A stretch of DNA of 64,000 nt from Methylobacter sp. (GCA_030699385.1 JAUYMY010000006.1:1-64000), one strand, 5' to 3'. Positions 35,542-44,843 are shown, counted from the stretch's first letter. A program made the numbers and translations. The notes: generated from the letters alone by a model not told the origin.

Positions 35542-37456
35542 GAACGCTGTCCACAAGCGGCAATTCAAACCAAAACACACAGCCCTGCCCTTCTCCCGCC
35601 GACTCCACGCCAATACGGCCGCCGTGATGCTCGACAATTTTGCGGCATAAGGCCAAACCGATGCCGGTGCCTTCAAATCGGCTGCGCGCCTGCAAGCGCG
35701 AAAATACTTTAAACAACCGGTCCATGTGGCTCGGCTCGATACCGATACCCTGATCGCGCACTTCCACCCGTAGCGCTTGCGCCGTGACCATCCCACAAAC
35801 CTCAACCTGCGGCGGTTGATTTTCCGAGTGATATTTCAGCGCATTGCCAATCAGGTTCTGCAACAAGCACGTTAATTCATCGCGACTGGCAAACAACTCA
35901 GGCCATTCGCCGCCAACTTTAATGTCGCCGGCGCAGGCGCAGAGTTCAGGATTAAGAAAAGCCAGCGCTTCATCTAACGAAGCTTTGCTGCTAATCCGGG
36001 TTTTGGCTTCGGATTTACGCCCTACCCGCGAATAATCCAGCAACGATAAAATCATCGCATCCATGCGTTTGGCACCATTCATCGCGAAATCAAGGCACTG
36101 TTGGTTTTCTTCATTCAAGGTGCCGGCCAAGGCGTTTTCAATCAACGATAAATAACTGGTCACCATGCGCAGCGGTTGGCGCATATCGTGAGAGGCCGCG
36201 TAGGCAAATTGTTCCAACTCGGCATTAGAACGGGTCAATTCGGCTTCAGTATATTTGCGCTGGGTAATATCAGTATGCGTTCCAATCAGCCGTAACGGCT
36301 TACCCTCCGCATCACGACTGACCACAATGCCGCGATCCAATATCCATTTCCAGTTGCCATCCTTGCACTTGACCCGATGCTCAGAATGATAAGTGGGCGT
36401 TTGTCCGTCAAAATACGCCCGCACAGTGGCCTGTGCGGGCGCCCTGTCATCGGGGTGAATGCGTTTTTCCCATTCATCCAGACTATTACCCACTTCGTCC
36501 TCATTAAAGCCCAGCATTTCTTTCCAACGTTTGGAAAAAAACACAGTGCCCTCTGCAACATTCCAATCCCAAAGGCCATCGCCCGAGCCCTCAACGGCAA
36601 ATTTCCAACGGTATTCGCTTTCACGCAACGCATTTTCCATCTGTTTGCGCTCGGTAATATCGCGAACAAAAGCGCTAAAAAAATAGCGCCCCTCTATCTC
36701 CAATGCGTCGATAGCCAGCTCCATGGGGAATTCCGAGTTATCGGCACGCAGGCCTATCACTTCCAGACGGGTACCTATGACGTTCGATACGCCGGTTGTC
36801 ACAAATCGCAATAAACCTTGCTGATGCTTTTCCCGGTAATCAGGCGGAACAATTAAATCAGCTACTTTGCTCCCTAATGCCTGCTCGCTGGAATAACCGA
36901 AAATATGTTCAGCCTGCGTATTCCAAGTCATTATCTTGCCGTCATGATCCATTGTGATAATGCCATCCAACGCCGAATCCATTAATAGCCGGGTACGGAC
37001 AACATTTTCTTGTAACTCAATATTGGCAGTATGCAGCGCCTGTTCGGCTATTTTTCTTTGCTGTATCTCAGCTTGTAATTCTGCGATGGTCGGTAAAGAT
37101 AACGCGCGAGGAACAACCCATAACATCAGCGTAGCGGCAATGAGCGAAATAATCGCGGTAATGCCTTTAAGTACACCATCCAGCCAATACAAAGGTATCC
37201 AGATCGTAATGGCCGACAATAAATGGGTAGTGCCGCAAGCTACAATGAATGCGGCAAACAGGGCGACCAGCGCCGGATAAGGCAAATCTTTTCGTCGCCG
37301 AAGAAAATAAACCAAGGTCAGTGGAATGGAATAATAAGCCAGCGTAATCAGTAGATCCGAAATCACATTTAACCACAGCAATAACGGACTCCACGACAAG
37401 CAATAGCCATGCGGAATGAGGTCTTTAATACCAAAAAAGTCAATCAGTGCTTGCAT
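35531..37456 (-). CDS. Histidine kinase with ethylene-receptor-type N-terminal domain
   Basis: The 641-residue sensor kinase begins with three hydrophobic helices (about residues 20-125) that match the ethylene-binding domain of plant ETR1. Asp34, Tyr41, Ile44, Pro45, Cys74 and His78 reproduce ETR1 Asp25, Tyr32, Ile35, Pro36, Cys65 and His69 with identical spacing. The cysteine and histidine bind the copper cofactor in that family. Two PAS domains follow (about 170-290 and 290-420), then HisKA with ASHDMRQPLR and a HATPase domain (NLIGNALKYHSE, GIGLAL). An upstream ATG at 37552 lies in a REP-like repeat and is rejected. Confidence 0.9.
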   Translation of the reverse strand: MQALIDFFGIKDLIPHGYCLSWSPLLLWLNVISDLLITLAYYSIPLTLVYFLRRRKDLPYPALVALFAAFIVACGTTHLLSAITIWIPLYWLDGVLKGITAIISLIAATLMLWVVPRALSLPTIAELQAEIQQRKIAEQALHTANIELQENVVRTRLLMDSALDGIITMDHDGKIMTWNTQAEHIFGYSSEQALGSKVADLIVPPDYREKHQQGLLRFVTTGVSNVIGTRLEVIGLRADNSEFPMELAIDALEIEGRYFFSAFVRDITERKQMENALRESEYRWKFAVEGSGDGLWDWNVAEGTVFFSKRWKEMLGFNEDEVGNSLDEWEKRIHPDDRAPAQATVRAYFDGQTPTYHSEHRVKCKDGNWKWILDRGIVVSRDAEGKPLRLIGTHTDITQRKYTEAELTRSNAELEQFAYAASHDMRQPLRMVTSYLSLIENALAGTLNEENQQCLDFAMNGAKRMDAMILSLLDYSRVGRKSEAKTRISSKASLDEALAFLNPELCACAGDIKVGGEWPELFASRDELTCLLQNLIGNALKYHSENQPPQVEVCGMVTAQALRVEVRDQGIGIEPSHMDRLFKVFSRLQARSRFEGTGIGLALCRKIVEHHGGRIGVESAGEGQGCVFWFELPLVDSVHDA

Positions 37457-37525
37457 GTGTCGATACAGGTGCGATGTGGATTCAAGATAACATAAGCTGA
37501 ATGACCCAGGCATTCTGCTGGTTCT

Positions 37526-37587
37526 GTTGGGAGCTCCGACCTCAGCGAACAATACACGCTAATTCGCGACCGGGTGGCCGCTCCCAC
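37526..37587. repeat. REP-like palindrome, diverged copy
   Basis: The left arm TGTTGGGAGCTCCGACCTC is degenerate, but the right arm ATTCGCGACCGGGTGGCCGC followed by TCCCAC matches the copies at 10491-10551 and 40043-40105. It lies between the CBS gene end and the kinase start, both on the minus strand. Confidence 0.7.
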
Positions 37588-37596
37588 AAAGCCGAG

Positions 37597-38013
37597 TTAG
37601 CTTATTTTACAAGCCTTATACATCCCATCCAGCACCAGTGAATTGGGGCTGATCATGCCGATAATCTTGCCGTTTTCAATGACCGGCGCTCTGACCAAAT
37701 TATAATCGGCAAATAAGCGCGAACAATAACGGATGTCCATATCGGGACGCACCGAAATCACCGGCTTGTTCATAATTTCATACACATTGACCCGGTTTGG
37801 CGCACGGTCTTTGGCCAGCACATGACGGGCAATATCACCGGAATTAATCATGCCGTATTCGTCATCATCATGGCGTTTATTAACAATCAGTACGGCGGTT
37901 TTCAACGCTTTCATCTTTTTCAGCGCATCTTCTACCGTGGCAATGCCGTCGATGGTGCCGAAATCGGTTTTCATCACATCCCTAACACGAATGACAGTGC
38001 GTGGCTCAATCAT
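37597..38013 (-). CDS. Two-CBS-domain protein
   Basis: The 138-residue protein consists of a tandem CBS pair: RVRDVMKTDFGTIDGIATVEDALKKM, then YEIMNKPVISVRPDMDIRYC and ending MISPNSLVLDGMYK. Such pairs bind adenine nucleotides and regulate partners. The ATG at 38013 is chosen because GAGG precedes it and it overlaps the preceding PII-like stop by 8 bases; the alternative is a TTG at 38028. It is the last gene of the DUF1538-PII-CBS operon. Confidence 0.88.
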   Translation of the reverse strand: MIEPRTVIRVRDVMKTDFGTIDGIATVEDALKKMKALKTAVLIVNKRHDDDEYGMINSGDIARHVLAKDRAPNRVNVYEIMNKPVISVRPDMDIRYCSRLFADYNLVRAPVIENGKIIGMISPNSLVLDGMYKACKIS

Positions 38014-38362
38014 ATTTTTTATCCTCAAGTTCTTGGGTTAATAGTTCAACCTGATGCATGACGCCAACGGCATCCTCGACATCAATTTGTATGGCAATAC
38101 CGGTGCCGGGTTTGGTGTCGAATTGCGCCACCTTGGCGATGGTTTCCAAAATCTGCCGACTCAGATGTTCCTCGACCAAAAACAACAACATATCGCGTTG
38201 CGCTTCCAGAGTCAGACCGAAAAATGTTTTCGACTGCTTGGTGCCTTCGCCACGGGCATTATTGACCACGGTTGCGCCTTTTGCGCCGTTTTTACGGGCG
38301 GTGTCGAGCACGAGGTCAGTTTTGTCATCTTCGACAAAGGCGATAATTAACTTGAAATGCAT
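38006..38362 (-). CDS. PII-like signalling protein
   Basis: The 118-residue protein has the ferredoxin-like PII fold: MHFKLIIAFVEDDKTDLVLDTARKNGAKGATVVNNARGEG, then the KTFFGL segment in the T-loop position, and FLVEEHLSRQILETIAKVAQF. The canonical uridylylated tyrosine of GlnB is not present, so it is a PII-like member rather than GlnB/GlnK. The ATG at 38362 has AGGA before it; a further ATG at 38374 overlaps the upstream stop as ATGA. It is between two DUF1538 transporters and a CBS protein. Confidence 0.8.
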   Translation of the reverse strand: MHFKLIIAFVEDDKTDLVLDTARKNGAKGATVVNNARGEGTKQSKTFFGLTLEAQRDMLLFLVEEHLSRQILETIAKVAQFDTKPGTGIAIQIDVEDAVGVMHQVELLTQELEDKKYD

Positions 38363-38370
38363 GGTTTTCC

Positions 38371-39150
38371 TCATGGTTTGGATGAAAGACTGTGTTTGTT
38401 AAGCCATTGTGCGATTTGCGCGTAACCTAAAACAGCAATAATAGGACATAAACTGGCAAAGGCGATCAAGCCGAAGCCATCTAACAAGGGATTACGGCCG
38501 GGAACGGTAGAAGCCAGCCCCAAACCTAACGCGGTTACTAAGGGCACGGTGACCGTAGACGTAGTGACGCCGCCCGAGTCATAAGCCAGGCCAATAATCA
38601 ATTTAGGCGAGAACAGGGTTTGCACAATGACAATGATGTAGCCCGCAATAATAAAATAATAAAGCTCGGTACCCGTGACAATGCGATAAGCGCCCAAAGC
38701 AATGCCAAAGGCCACACCAATAGACACAGCAAAGCGCAAACCCCAGGCACGAATAGCGCCGCCGGAAATCTGTTCGGCTTTCATCGCCACCGCCAGCAGC
38801 GACGGTTCGGCCAGCGTAGTGGCAAAGCCGATGCTGGCCGCGAAGATATACACCCAATAATACGCTTGCCAAGCCACATTCTGTTGAGCCGGATCTATAC
38901 CCAAAAACTCCGGCGTGGTCAGTTGGTTGGCCATCAGCGTCCCCAGCGGAAACAGCGCCATATCCAGGCCTTCCAAAAAAAAGGCAATGCCGAGCAACAC
39001 ATAAATAAAGCCAATCAGCATTTTTTTCGGGTGCGCCACCGGTTTGCGGATAACCAGCAGCTGAAAGCCAACAATGATCGCGGCAATCGGCAAAATATCC
39101 CGGCAGGTTTCCAGCAATACCCCCGCAAATTGGCTCAGCCACCCGCTCAT
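38371..39150 (-). CDS. DUF1538 membrane protein, second copy
   Basis: The 259-residue inner-membrane protein has about seven hydrophobic helices and repeated signatures [14 protein letters not shown] and [28 protein letters not shown]1538 is a predicted transporter family of unknown substrate. It overlaps both neighbours by four bases, so the cassette DUF1538-DUF1538-PII-CBS is tightly coupled. Confidence 0.88.
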   Translation of the reverse strand: MSGWLSQFAGVLLETCRDILPIAAIIVGFQLLVIRKPVAHPKKMLIGFIYVLLGIAFFLEGLDMALFPLGTLMANQLTTPEFLGIDPAQQNVAWQAYYWVYIFAASIGFATTLAEPSLLAVAMKAEQISGGAIRAWGLRFAVSIGVAFGIALGAYRIVTGTELYYFIIAGYIIVIVQTLFSPKLIIGLAYDSGGVTTSTVTVPLVTALGLGLASTVPGRNPLLDGFGLIAFASLCPIIAVLGYAQIAQWLNKHSLSSKP

Positions 39151-39875
39151 ATCAGCATCCCGTAAGCCATTACAAAAACGATGGGGGTCAATGAGGCAAA
39201 GGCAATCAGACCAAAGCCGTCGGTCATAGGATTGCGCCCTTTAATGGCGGTGGCTAAACCCACGCCCAACGCGGTCACCAGCGGCACGGTAATGGTTGAA
39301 GTGGTAACGCCGCCGGAATCATAAGCGATGCCGATGATTTCAGGCGGCGCAAACGGGGTCAATACTATCACCCCGCAATACCCGGCAATAATCAGGTAAT
39401 ACAACGGCCAGCCCCGGATAATCCGCAATACACCGACCAAAATGGCAAAACCGACCGATAAAGCCACAGTCAAGCGCAGCCCCAAGGCATAAGAAGTAAT
39501 CGCCTCATCGCCGGGTTCGATAATACCGGCTTTAGAGGCAATATTGGCCGCTTCCTGGGCGACCGCGATCAACGCCGGTTCCGCCACCGTGGTACCAAAA
39601 CCCAAACAAAACGCAAAAGTCAACAGCCAGAACAAACTGCCTTTGCTGGCAAAGGCATAAGCCATTGATTCGCCAATCGGAAACAAGCTTTGTTCAAGCC
39701 CCTGAATAAACAAGGTAAGACCGAGCACCACAAAAAGAGTGCCTACAATTAAATTGCCGACATCGGGAATAGGCTGACGGATCACCAACACCTGGAATAC
39801 TAAAACCACTGCAAGAATAGGCGCCAAGTCTAAAAAGCTGTTGAACAGTTGTTTAACAAAAGCGTTTTTTATCAT
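39147..39875 (-). CDS. DUF1538 membrane protein, first copy
   Basis: The 242-residue paralogue of the next gene has [17 protein letters not shown] and [25 protein letters not shown] in the same positions, and several helices. The two copies probably form a heteromer (inference). It is the first gene of the operon. Its upstream gap of 351 bases carries a REP-like repeat (40043-40105) and no clear gene. Confidence 0.88.
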   Translation of the reverse strand: MIKNAFVKQLFNSFLDLAPILAVVLVFQVLVIRQPIPDVGNLIVGTLFVVLGLTLFIQGLEQSLFPIGESMAYAFASKGSLFWLLTFAFCLGFGTTVAEPALIAVAQEAANIASKAGIIEPGDEAITSYALGLRLTVALSVGFAILVGVLRIIRGWPLYYLIIAGYCGVIVLTPFAPPEIIGIAYDSGGVTTSTITVPLVTALGVGLATAIKGRNPMTDGFGLIAFASLTPIVFVMAYGMLI

Positions 39876-40042
39876 CCAAACTCCTGTCTGGGTTTATGAA
39901 ACAAGCGTTATTATCACTGCAAAGCTCGCCGTGCAAAAGCATTTAAGGTGATTTCCTGAAAAAGACACGGCAGCCTTCATTTACAAGCAAAAACAGTAAA
40001 CACACGTTCCCAGGTTCTAGCGCTCATCGTTATACATAAGTT

Positions 40043-40105
40043 GTGGGAGCGGCCACCCGGCCGCGAATAGTGCGCGATTGTTCGCGGACGGGTGGCCGCT
40101 CCAAC
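40043..40105. repeat. REP-like GC-rich palindrome, copy 2
   Basis: GTGGGAGCGGCCACCCGGCC, then CGCGAATAGTGCGCGATTG, then TTCGCGGACGGGTGGCCGCT form a long imperfect hairpin nearly identical to 10491-10551. The surrounding gap 39876-40226 also holds two similar CGTTCCCA...GTTCTAGCG-type segments (near 40005 and 40125) but no gene. Confidence 0.8.
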
Positions 40106-40226
40106 AAATTTCATCTATTTTCACGCGTTCCCAAACGCCTAAAATTGTGAACCGGAATACTTGTGTATAAACATGAGTGTTCTAGCGTGGCAACGATGAC
40201 ATTTTGTATTCATTCCTAGCAAACAC

Positions 40227-40775
40227 CTAAACCTTAACCGGATTTTTATCTAATTTTCGCTGCAAGGTGCGCCGGTGCATATTTAATGCTCTGGCTGCTG
40301 CGGAAATATTGCCGTCATGCTGCATCATCACTTTTTGCAAATGCTCCCATTCTAAGCGCTTAACCGATAATGGATTTTCGCTGATAGATACCGAGGAATC
40401 GCCTTCATTTTTATGCAAGGCATTAACAATTTCGTCGGCATTGGCCGGCTTGGTCAAATAATGCGTAGCGCCCAATTTTATCGCCTCAACTGCCGTGGCG
40501 ATGCTGGCAAAGCCGGTTAGCATCACACAAGAGGTATTGTCATCTAGCGAAATGAGTTTTTTGACTAATTCCAAGCCGGATTCGTGGCCGATACGCAAAT
40601 CAATCACCGCATATTCAGGCAAATAGCTTTCGGCAATGGCGATGCCGGTGTTGACATCATTCGCCACCAGCACTTCATAATTTCTTCTTTCTAAAGCGTT
40701 TTTTAACACCTTACAAAAAGTCTCGTCATCATCCACCAGCAACAGCCGTGGTTTATCGGTTTCCTGCGTCGTCAT
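40227..40775 (-). CDS. regA: Redox response regulator RegA/PrrA/ActR
   Basis: The 182-residue regulator has a receiver domain (LLLVDDDETF, phospho-Asp in AVIDLRIGHESGLELV, MLTGFAS, LTKPANADEI). A Fis-type helix-turn-helix follows at the end (GNISAAARALNMHRRTLQRKL). This compact form is diagnostic of RegA. It regulates respiration and energy genes in response to the redox state sensed by RegB. Its start overlaps the regB stop by 23 bases. Confidence 0.95.
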   Translation of the reverse strand: MTTQETDKPRLLLVDDDETFCKVLKNALERRNYEVLVANDVNTGIAIAESYLPEYAVIDLRIGHESGLELVKKLISLDDNTSCVMLTGFASIATAVEAIKLGATHYLTKPANADEIVNALHKNEGDSSVSISENPLSVKRLEWEHLQKVMMQHDGNISAAARALNMHRRTLQRKLDKNPVKV

Positions 40776-42135
40776 TATGGTTCTCTGTATGTAAAAGAGG
40801 CAGGCTAATTTCTACATTAGCCCCGCCCGACTCACTGTTATAAAAATGAATTTTCCCACCCAAGCGGTTAATGGTCGAATAAGTTAAGAATAAACCCACA
40901 CCCAAGCCCCGTTTTTTACTGACAACCGGTTGTTTGCCGGCAAAATCGATTAATTCCGGCGGCAAGCCGGGGCCATAATCGCTGATTCTAATAATGGCGT
41001 GTTCTAAATCCCAAGAGGCATGAAGCTCAATGCCTTTTTCCGGCAGCGTCGCTTCAGCGGCATTATTTAAGATATTGATAATCGAGTGGGTCAGCGTTAG
41101 CTCAGCGATAATTTTTGCCTGCATATCAATATCCGGGCTAATAAATAAATTGAGCTTTGCCGTCGATTTGTGGGTACGCCATTGCTTAATAACATCATCA
41201 ACATAATCGGCCATTAACATGGCACTGCCGGATTCGGCGCGCAGTTCGCCGGCTGATGCCGACATCACCGAAAGAGCCGTTTTACAGCGATTGACCTCCT
41301 GCTGCATGATAGCCAATTTTTCGTGCAAATCGGCAAAATGATGAATCGGATAATCCTGCTCAAGCTCATGCGCCAGAATGGCAATAGTCCCTAATGGCGT
41401 GCCCATATCGTGTGCGGCACTCGCCGCCAATGTCCCAAGAGCAACCACGCGCTCATCCCTTAACGCATTTTCGCGCGCTTCCGCCAGATTGCGCTCTTGC
41501 GCCTTCAGCGTTTTAGCCAGCTCAACGACGAAAAAGGCGACCAATCCGGCGCTAAAAACAAAGCCAAACCACATGCCAAAAATATGCAAATTAAAATAAT
41601 GGGTATCCCGCATAATGTGAATATGCTGCATCATTTCATAATTCGCGGCACGGGAATCCATCATTTCAGCTTCGGGCATGTGCGGCTCAATTGACGGCAA
41701 CGGAATATTAAAGCCAATTAATGCGGTATACATCGACGAGGTTAAAATCACCATATACCAGGCATAAGATTGGTGCAGCATAATCGCGGTAATAATCAGC
41801 GGCAATAGGAATACCCAAGTAATGGGATTAGATGCGCCGCCGGTTAAATATAACAAGGCGGTAATGGCAAAAACATCAATAACCAGATGAGAAAAAATCT
41901 CCAGTTCCGTGACCGGCTCGTCTGTCTGCAGGCGCATCGAGGTATAAATATTAACCGCGACGACAGACAATACAACCAGCCAGAGCGGTTGTTCAGGTAG
42001 ACGGATATTCAGGCCGTATATCGATAAGACAATCAGTATGATTTCACTGAGTATCATTAAATTTCTTAATATAAACAACCACTTCAAGTTTTGTCGAGCA
42101 GAAAACTCTGATTTATGCGAGGCGTATGAAAGCAT
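40753..42135 (-). CDS. regB: Redox sensor histidine kinase RegB/PrrB/ActS
   Basis: The 460-residue membrane kinase has six hydrophobic helices in about residues 20-215. The quinone-interaction motif appears as GGASNPI near residue 100. The H-box AAHDMGTPLGTIAILAHEL follows, with the redox cysteine region NRCKTAL about 45 residues later. The ATPase domain has NILNNAAEA and DYGPGLP, then GLGVGLFL. It senses the quinone pool or oxidation state and phosphorylates RegA. Confidence 0.95.
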   Translation of the reverse strand: MLSYASHKSEFSARQNLKWLFILRNLMILSEIILIVLSIYGLNIRLPEQPLWLVVLSVVAVNIYTSMRLQTDEPVTELEIFSHLVIDVFAITALLYLTGGASNPITWVFLLPLIITAIMLHQSYAWYMVILTSSMYTALIGFNIPLPSIEPHMPEAEMMDSRAANYEMMQHIHIMRDTHYFNLHIFGMWFGFVFSAGLVAFFVVELAKTLKAQERNLAEARENALRDERVVALGTLAASAAHDMGTPLGTIAILAHELEQDYPIHHFADLHEKLAIMQQEVNRCKTALSVMSASAGELRAESGSAMLMADYVDDVIKQWRTHKSTAKLNLFISPDIDMQAKIIAELTLTHSIINILNNAAEATLPEKGIELHASWDLEHAIIRISDYGPGLPPELIDFAGKQPVVSKKRGLGVGLFLTYSTINRLGGKIHFYNSESGGANVEISLPLLHTENHNDDAGNR

Positions 42136-42217
42136 TTTTTAAGGATAAGTTGAAATTAAAGACATGCGTTTAAATACATTATCGAGCTTTTACTTTTAAA
42201 TTAAAACAAAACGCCGC

Positions 42218-42234
42218 TGCGACAATATGCCACA
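42218..42234. promoter_or_regulatory. Possible RegA-type binding site upstream of regB
   Basis: TGCGACAATATGCCACA is an imperfect dyad resembling the GCGACA-n-GNCGC type sequences described for RegA/RegR/RoxR regulators. It lies 83 bases upstream of regB. This suggests autoregulation but is a short, degenerate match. Confidence 0.3.
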
Positions 42235-42332
42235 TTTTAGCTTGCGGTATTTGTTGCTATTATTAACTCAACTTTTTAAGACTCATTGAGATTCCTTGCT
42301 GAAAGTTACGTTATTCTTCCTAAAAGCTATTC

Positions 42333-42363
42333 AAGGCGGTTTTTTTTAAACCGCCTTTTTTTT
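42333..42363 (+). terminator. Strong intrinsic terminator oriented to the plus strand
   Basis: AAGGCGGTTT (42333-42342) pairs with AAACCGCCTT (42348-42357), followed by a T run. The T run is on the plus strand, so it stops plus-strand transcripts, yet no plus-strand gene lies before it: regB and msrA are both on the minus strand. It therefore implies an unannotated plus-strand transcript between about 42140 and 42363, or protection of msrA from antisense transcription. Confidence 0.8.
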
Positions 42364-42371
42364 GCCTTGCA

Positions 42372-43004
42372 TTAATCAAAAACAACGCTCAATCCCCCCA
42401 AACCACAGTACCCCATCGGATTCTTAGCCAGATATTGCTGATGCATGTCTTCGGCGTAATAAAATTCACCGGCCTCCCTAATTTCTGTCGTTATTTCGCC
42501 AAAACCCGCTTGCGTCAGTTGTTGCTGATAGCGCTGCTTCGATGCCAGCGCTTCCTCAAATTGCTGTTGAGTATAGGTATAAATGCCGGAACGGTATTGC
42601 GTACCGACATCATTGCCCTGCCTCATGCCCTGCGTCGGGTTATGGGCTTGCCAAAAGAGCCGCAGCAACGCATCAAATGAAACCATCGCCGGATCGTAAA
42701 CCACCCGCACCACTTCCGCGTGACCGGTCAAACCGGTGCATAATTCGTCATAAGTCGGATTGGGCGTACAGCCGCCGGTATAACCAACAGCCGTGCTGAA
42801 TACGCCGGGACATTGCCAGAACTTCCGCTCCGCGCCCCAGAAACAGCCCATGCCGAACAAAACCTGCGCCATCGTTTCCGGGAACGGCGGCACGATAGGA
42901 TGGCCGTTGACAAAGTGTCGGTTGTTAATCGGCATCGGCGTACTGCGGCCGGGCAAAGCCTGTTCAGGCTCGGGTAAAGTCAATTTTTTTGATGAAAAGA
43001 TCAT
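42372..43004 (-). CDS. msrA: Peptide methionine sulfoxide reductase A
   Basis: The 210-residue enzyme reduces methionine-S-sulfoxide in proteins. It has the catalytic motif [13 protein letters not shown] near residue 53 and the family N-terminus [45 protein letters not shown] and GQEIT-like segments ([16 protein letters not shown]) are also present. The length equals E. coli MsrA. It is monocistronic. Confidence 0.96.
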   Translation of the reverse strand: MIFSSKKLTLPEPEQALPGRSTPMPINNRHFVNGHPIVPPFPETMAQVLFGMGCFWGAERKFWQCPGVFSTAVGYTGGCTPNPTYDELCTGLTGHAEVVRVVYDPAMVSFDALLRLFWQAHNPTQGMRQGNDVGTQYRSGIYTYTQQQFEEALASKQRYQQQLTQAGFGEITTEIREAGEFYYAEDMHQQYLAKNPMGYCGLGGLSVVFD

Positions 43005-43102
43005 GGCCTGTGGTATTTTTATAAGATGATTGAAAGGGCAGCATCAACAAGGAACGGTCATTTTTGATGCACTAAAATAGACGATTTTTTAACTGGAAAA
43101 AC

Positions 43103-43966
43103 ATGATAGAGCAAGATTTATTACGGCGTTTTTTATTTGAAGAACTCGGCGTTCGCGGCGAATGGGTCAAATTGGGCAGCAGCTGGCAAGCGGCAAAACA
43201 GCATCAGCACGGCGCTGAAAATGTGCAGAATCAACTAGGCCAAGCGCTGGCGGCGGTAGTCATGTTATCGGCCACGGTCAAATTTAAAGGCTCGATGATA
43301 CTTCAGGCTCAAGGCGATGGCGACATTAAAACCTTAGTGGCCCAAGCCACCGATCAGCTCAAAATAAGGGGCTTGGTCAGAGGCAAAGACACCGTAAGCG
43401 ATGGCCCACTGGAAAGCCTGTTCGGACAAGGGCGCCTAGTGTTGACCGTCGCCTCGGAAAACGGCCAACCGTATCAGGGCGTGGTACCGCTGCAAGGCAG
43501 CAATTTGGCCGCCGTTTTGGAAACCTATTTCGAGCAATCCGAGCAACTAAAAACCCGCTTATGGCTGTTTGCCAATGCCACCCATGCAGTCGGCTTATTG
43601 TTACAGGAACTGCCGGCACAAGAACATTACCAAGCCGATTGGGAACATATCGAAATATTGGCAAACACCGTGACCGAACAGGAATTGTTCGAGCTCGATT
43701 GCGAACCGCTGCTGTATCGGCTGTTCAACCAGGAAAAAGTCAGGCTATTTGATGCCGAAGCGGTTGAATTTTGCTGCGCCTGCTCGCGTTCAGCTATCGA
43801 ACGCACCTTGTTTTCAATGGGCCGAGCGGAACTTGAAGACATACTCAAAGAACGCGACCTCATCGAAGTCAACTGCGAATATTGCAGCGAGCGCTACTGC
43901 TTTGACAAAATTGATGTGGAAAGCATACTGGCCGAGACCCGCGCCGACAGCGCAACACGGCATTAA
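43103..43966 (+). CDS. hslO: Redox-regulated chaperone Hsp33
   Basis: The 287-residue holdase chaperone is activated by oxidation. The zinc-binding cysteines are in EFCCACSRS (C-x-C) and CEYC near the C-terminus, the expected pair. The N-terminal FLFEELGVRGEWVKL and MILQAQGDGD segments match HslO. It is followed 5 bases later by a lipoprotein gene, probably in the same transcript. Confidence 0.95.
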   Translation: MIEQDLLRRFLFEELGVRGEWVKLGSSWQAAKQHQHGAENVQNQLGQALAAVVMLSATVKFKGSMILQAQGDGDIKTLVAQATDQLKIRGLVRGKDTVSDGPLESLFGQGRLVLTVASENGQPYQGVVPLQGSNLAAVLETYFEQSEQLKTRLWLFANATHAVGLLLQELPAQEHYQADWEHIEILANTVTEQELFELDCEPLLYRLFNQEKVRLFDAEAVEFCCACSRSAIERTLFSMGRAELEDILKERDLIEVNCEYCSERYCFDKIDVESILAETRADSATRH

Positions 43967-43971
43967 TCCTG

Positions 43972-44739
43972 ATGAAAACGCCCACTTTTCGCCTGATAAT
44001 CGTGCTGGCACTGGCCCTGTCATTGACCGGCTGCATGTACTGGATTCGCGCCTATCAAGTCTACTTGCAAATGAGTGACTTCGACCGCCATTTTTCGGTA
44101 ACCGCCGCCGATGAATTCACCTTGCATTTCAAAGAGCCTATCCTTTTCAGCAAAGATTTTGTGTCGCTGTCCAAACTTTACGCCAGCCAGGATGATTTAA
44201 CCGCCAACGGCAGACGCTGGCGCTACTGGTTCCGTAAAGTTGACGGCAACAATAACGTGATAAAACCGGAAGTAAAATTTTATTCGGATTTGAGTTTTAA
44301 CAAAGAAAGCCGCCTGATTGCCTGGTCGTTTTCCTCACTGTTTTTAGCCATCGCCCCCGCCAAATTCCTAGAAGTGTCCTTACGCTCCATCGGCGGCGCT
44401 GAAATCGACAAAGAAAAACAGCAGCTCAAAGCCAACCCCGCATTACTGGAAAAAATTGCCAACGACTTGCCCAAAAAAGCCAGCGTTTTAGCGCAACTCG
44501 GCCAGCCTTTTGAAATCATCGATGAACCGGTGCAAGAGCAGGAAATATATATTTACCGCTTCCTGCTGGAAACCCGGCATATAGAAAAAGGTTACGAAGA
44601 CCGCGCCTTAAACGAAGTTAAAATCACCTTCGACAAAAAAACCCAGGAACTGATTAGAATGGCCGGCCGCTTTGCCGGCCTTAAAGTGTCAATCAACTAT
44701 CGCAAGTTTATCGACGACGCGCAAACCAAGCCCGACTAA
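43972..44739 (+). CDS. Predicted lipoprotein
   Basis: The 255-residue protein has a lipobox LSLTGC (residues 17-22), so it is likely anchored in the envelope by a lipidated cysteine. The remainder is soluble with no family I recognise. The 5-base gap after hslO suggests cotranscription. A hairpin follows at 44754-44797. Confidence 0.75.
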   Translation: MKTPTFRLIIVLALALSLTGCMYWIRAYQVYLQMSDFDRHFSVTAADEFTLHFKEPILFSKDFVSLSKLYASQDDLTANGRRWRYWFRKVDGNNNVIKPEVKFYSDLSFNKESRLIAWSFSSLFLAIAPAKFLEVSLRSIGGAEIDKEKQQLKANPALLEKIANDLPKKASVLAQLGQPFEIIDEPVQEQEIYIYRFLLETRHIEKGYEDRALNEVKITFDKKTQELIRMAGRFAGLKVSINYRKFIDDAQTKPD

Positions 44740-44753
44740 TCCGCCACTTTTCT

Positions 44754-44797
44754 ACCGCGAAGAGCACGAAGAAAAATAACTTCGCGCCCTTCGTGGT
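44754..44797. repeat. Hairpin repeat between the lipoprotein and the cas1 fragment
   Basis: ACCGCGAAGAGCACGAAG (44754-44771) pairs imperfectly with CTTCGCGCCCTTCGTGGT (44780-44797). The CTTCGTGGTGAAT arm recurs in the hairpin at 11746-11774. It may end the hslO transcript; no T run follows. Confidence 0.5.
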
Positions 44798-44843
44798 GAA
44801 TATTAAAAAAACTTAGCAACACCAGCTGATAAAGGAGGAAAAA

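Noticed and set aside
35542-35805. Upstream extension of the YheT hydrolase
   Set aside because: Would overlap the kinase gene by 88 codons out of frame; the family N-terminus begins at 35541.
37457-37552. Upstream extension of the ethylene-receptor-type kinase
   Set aside because: The extra 32 residues are read through a REP-like repeat and are not part of the conserved domain.
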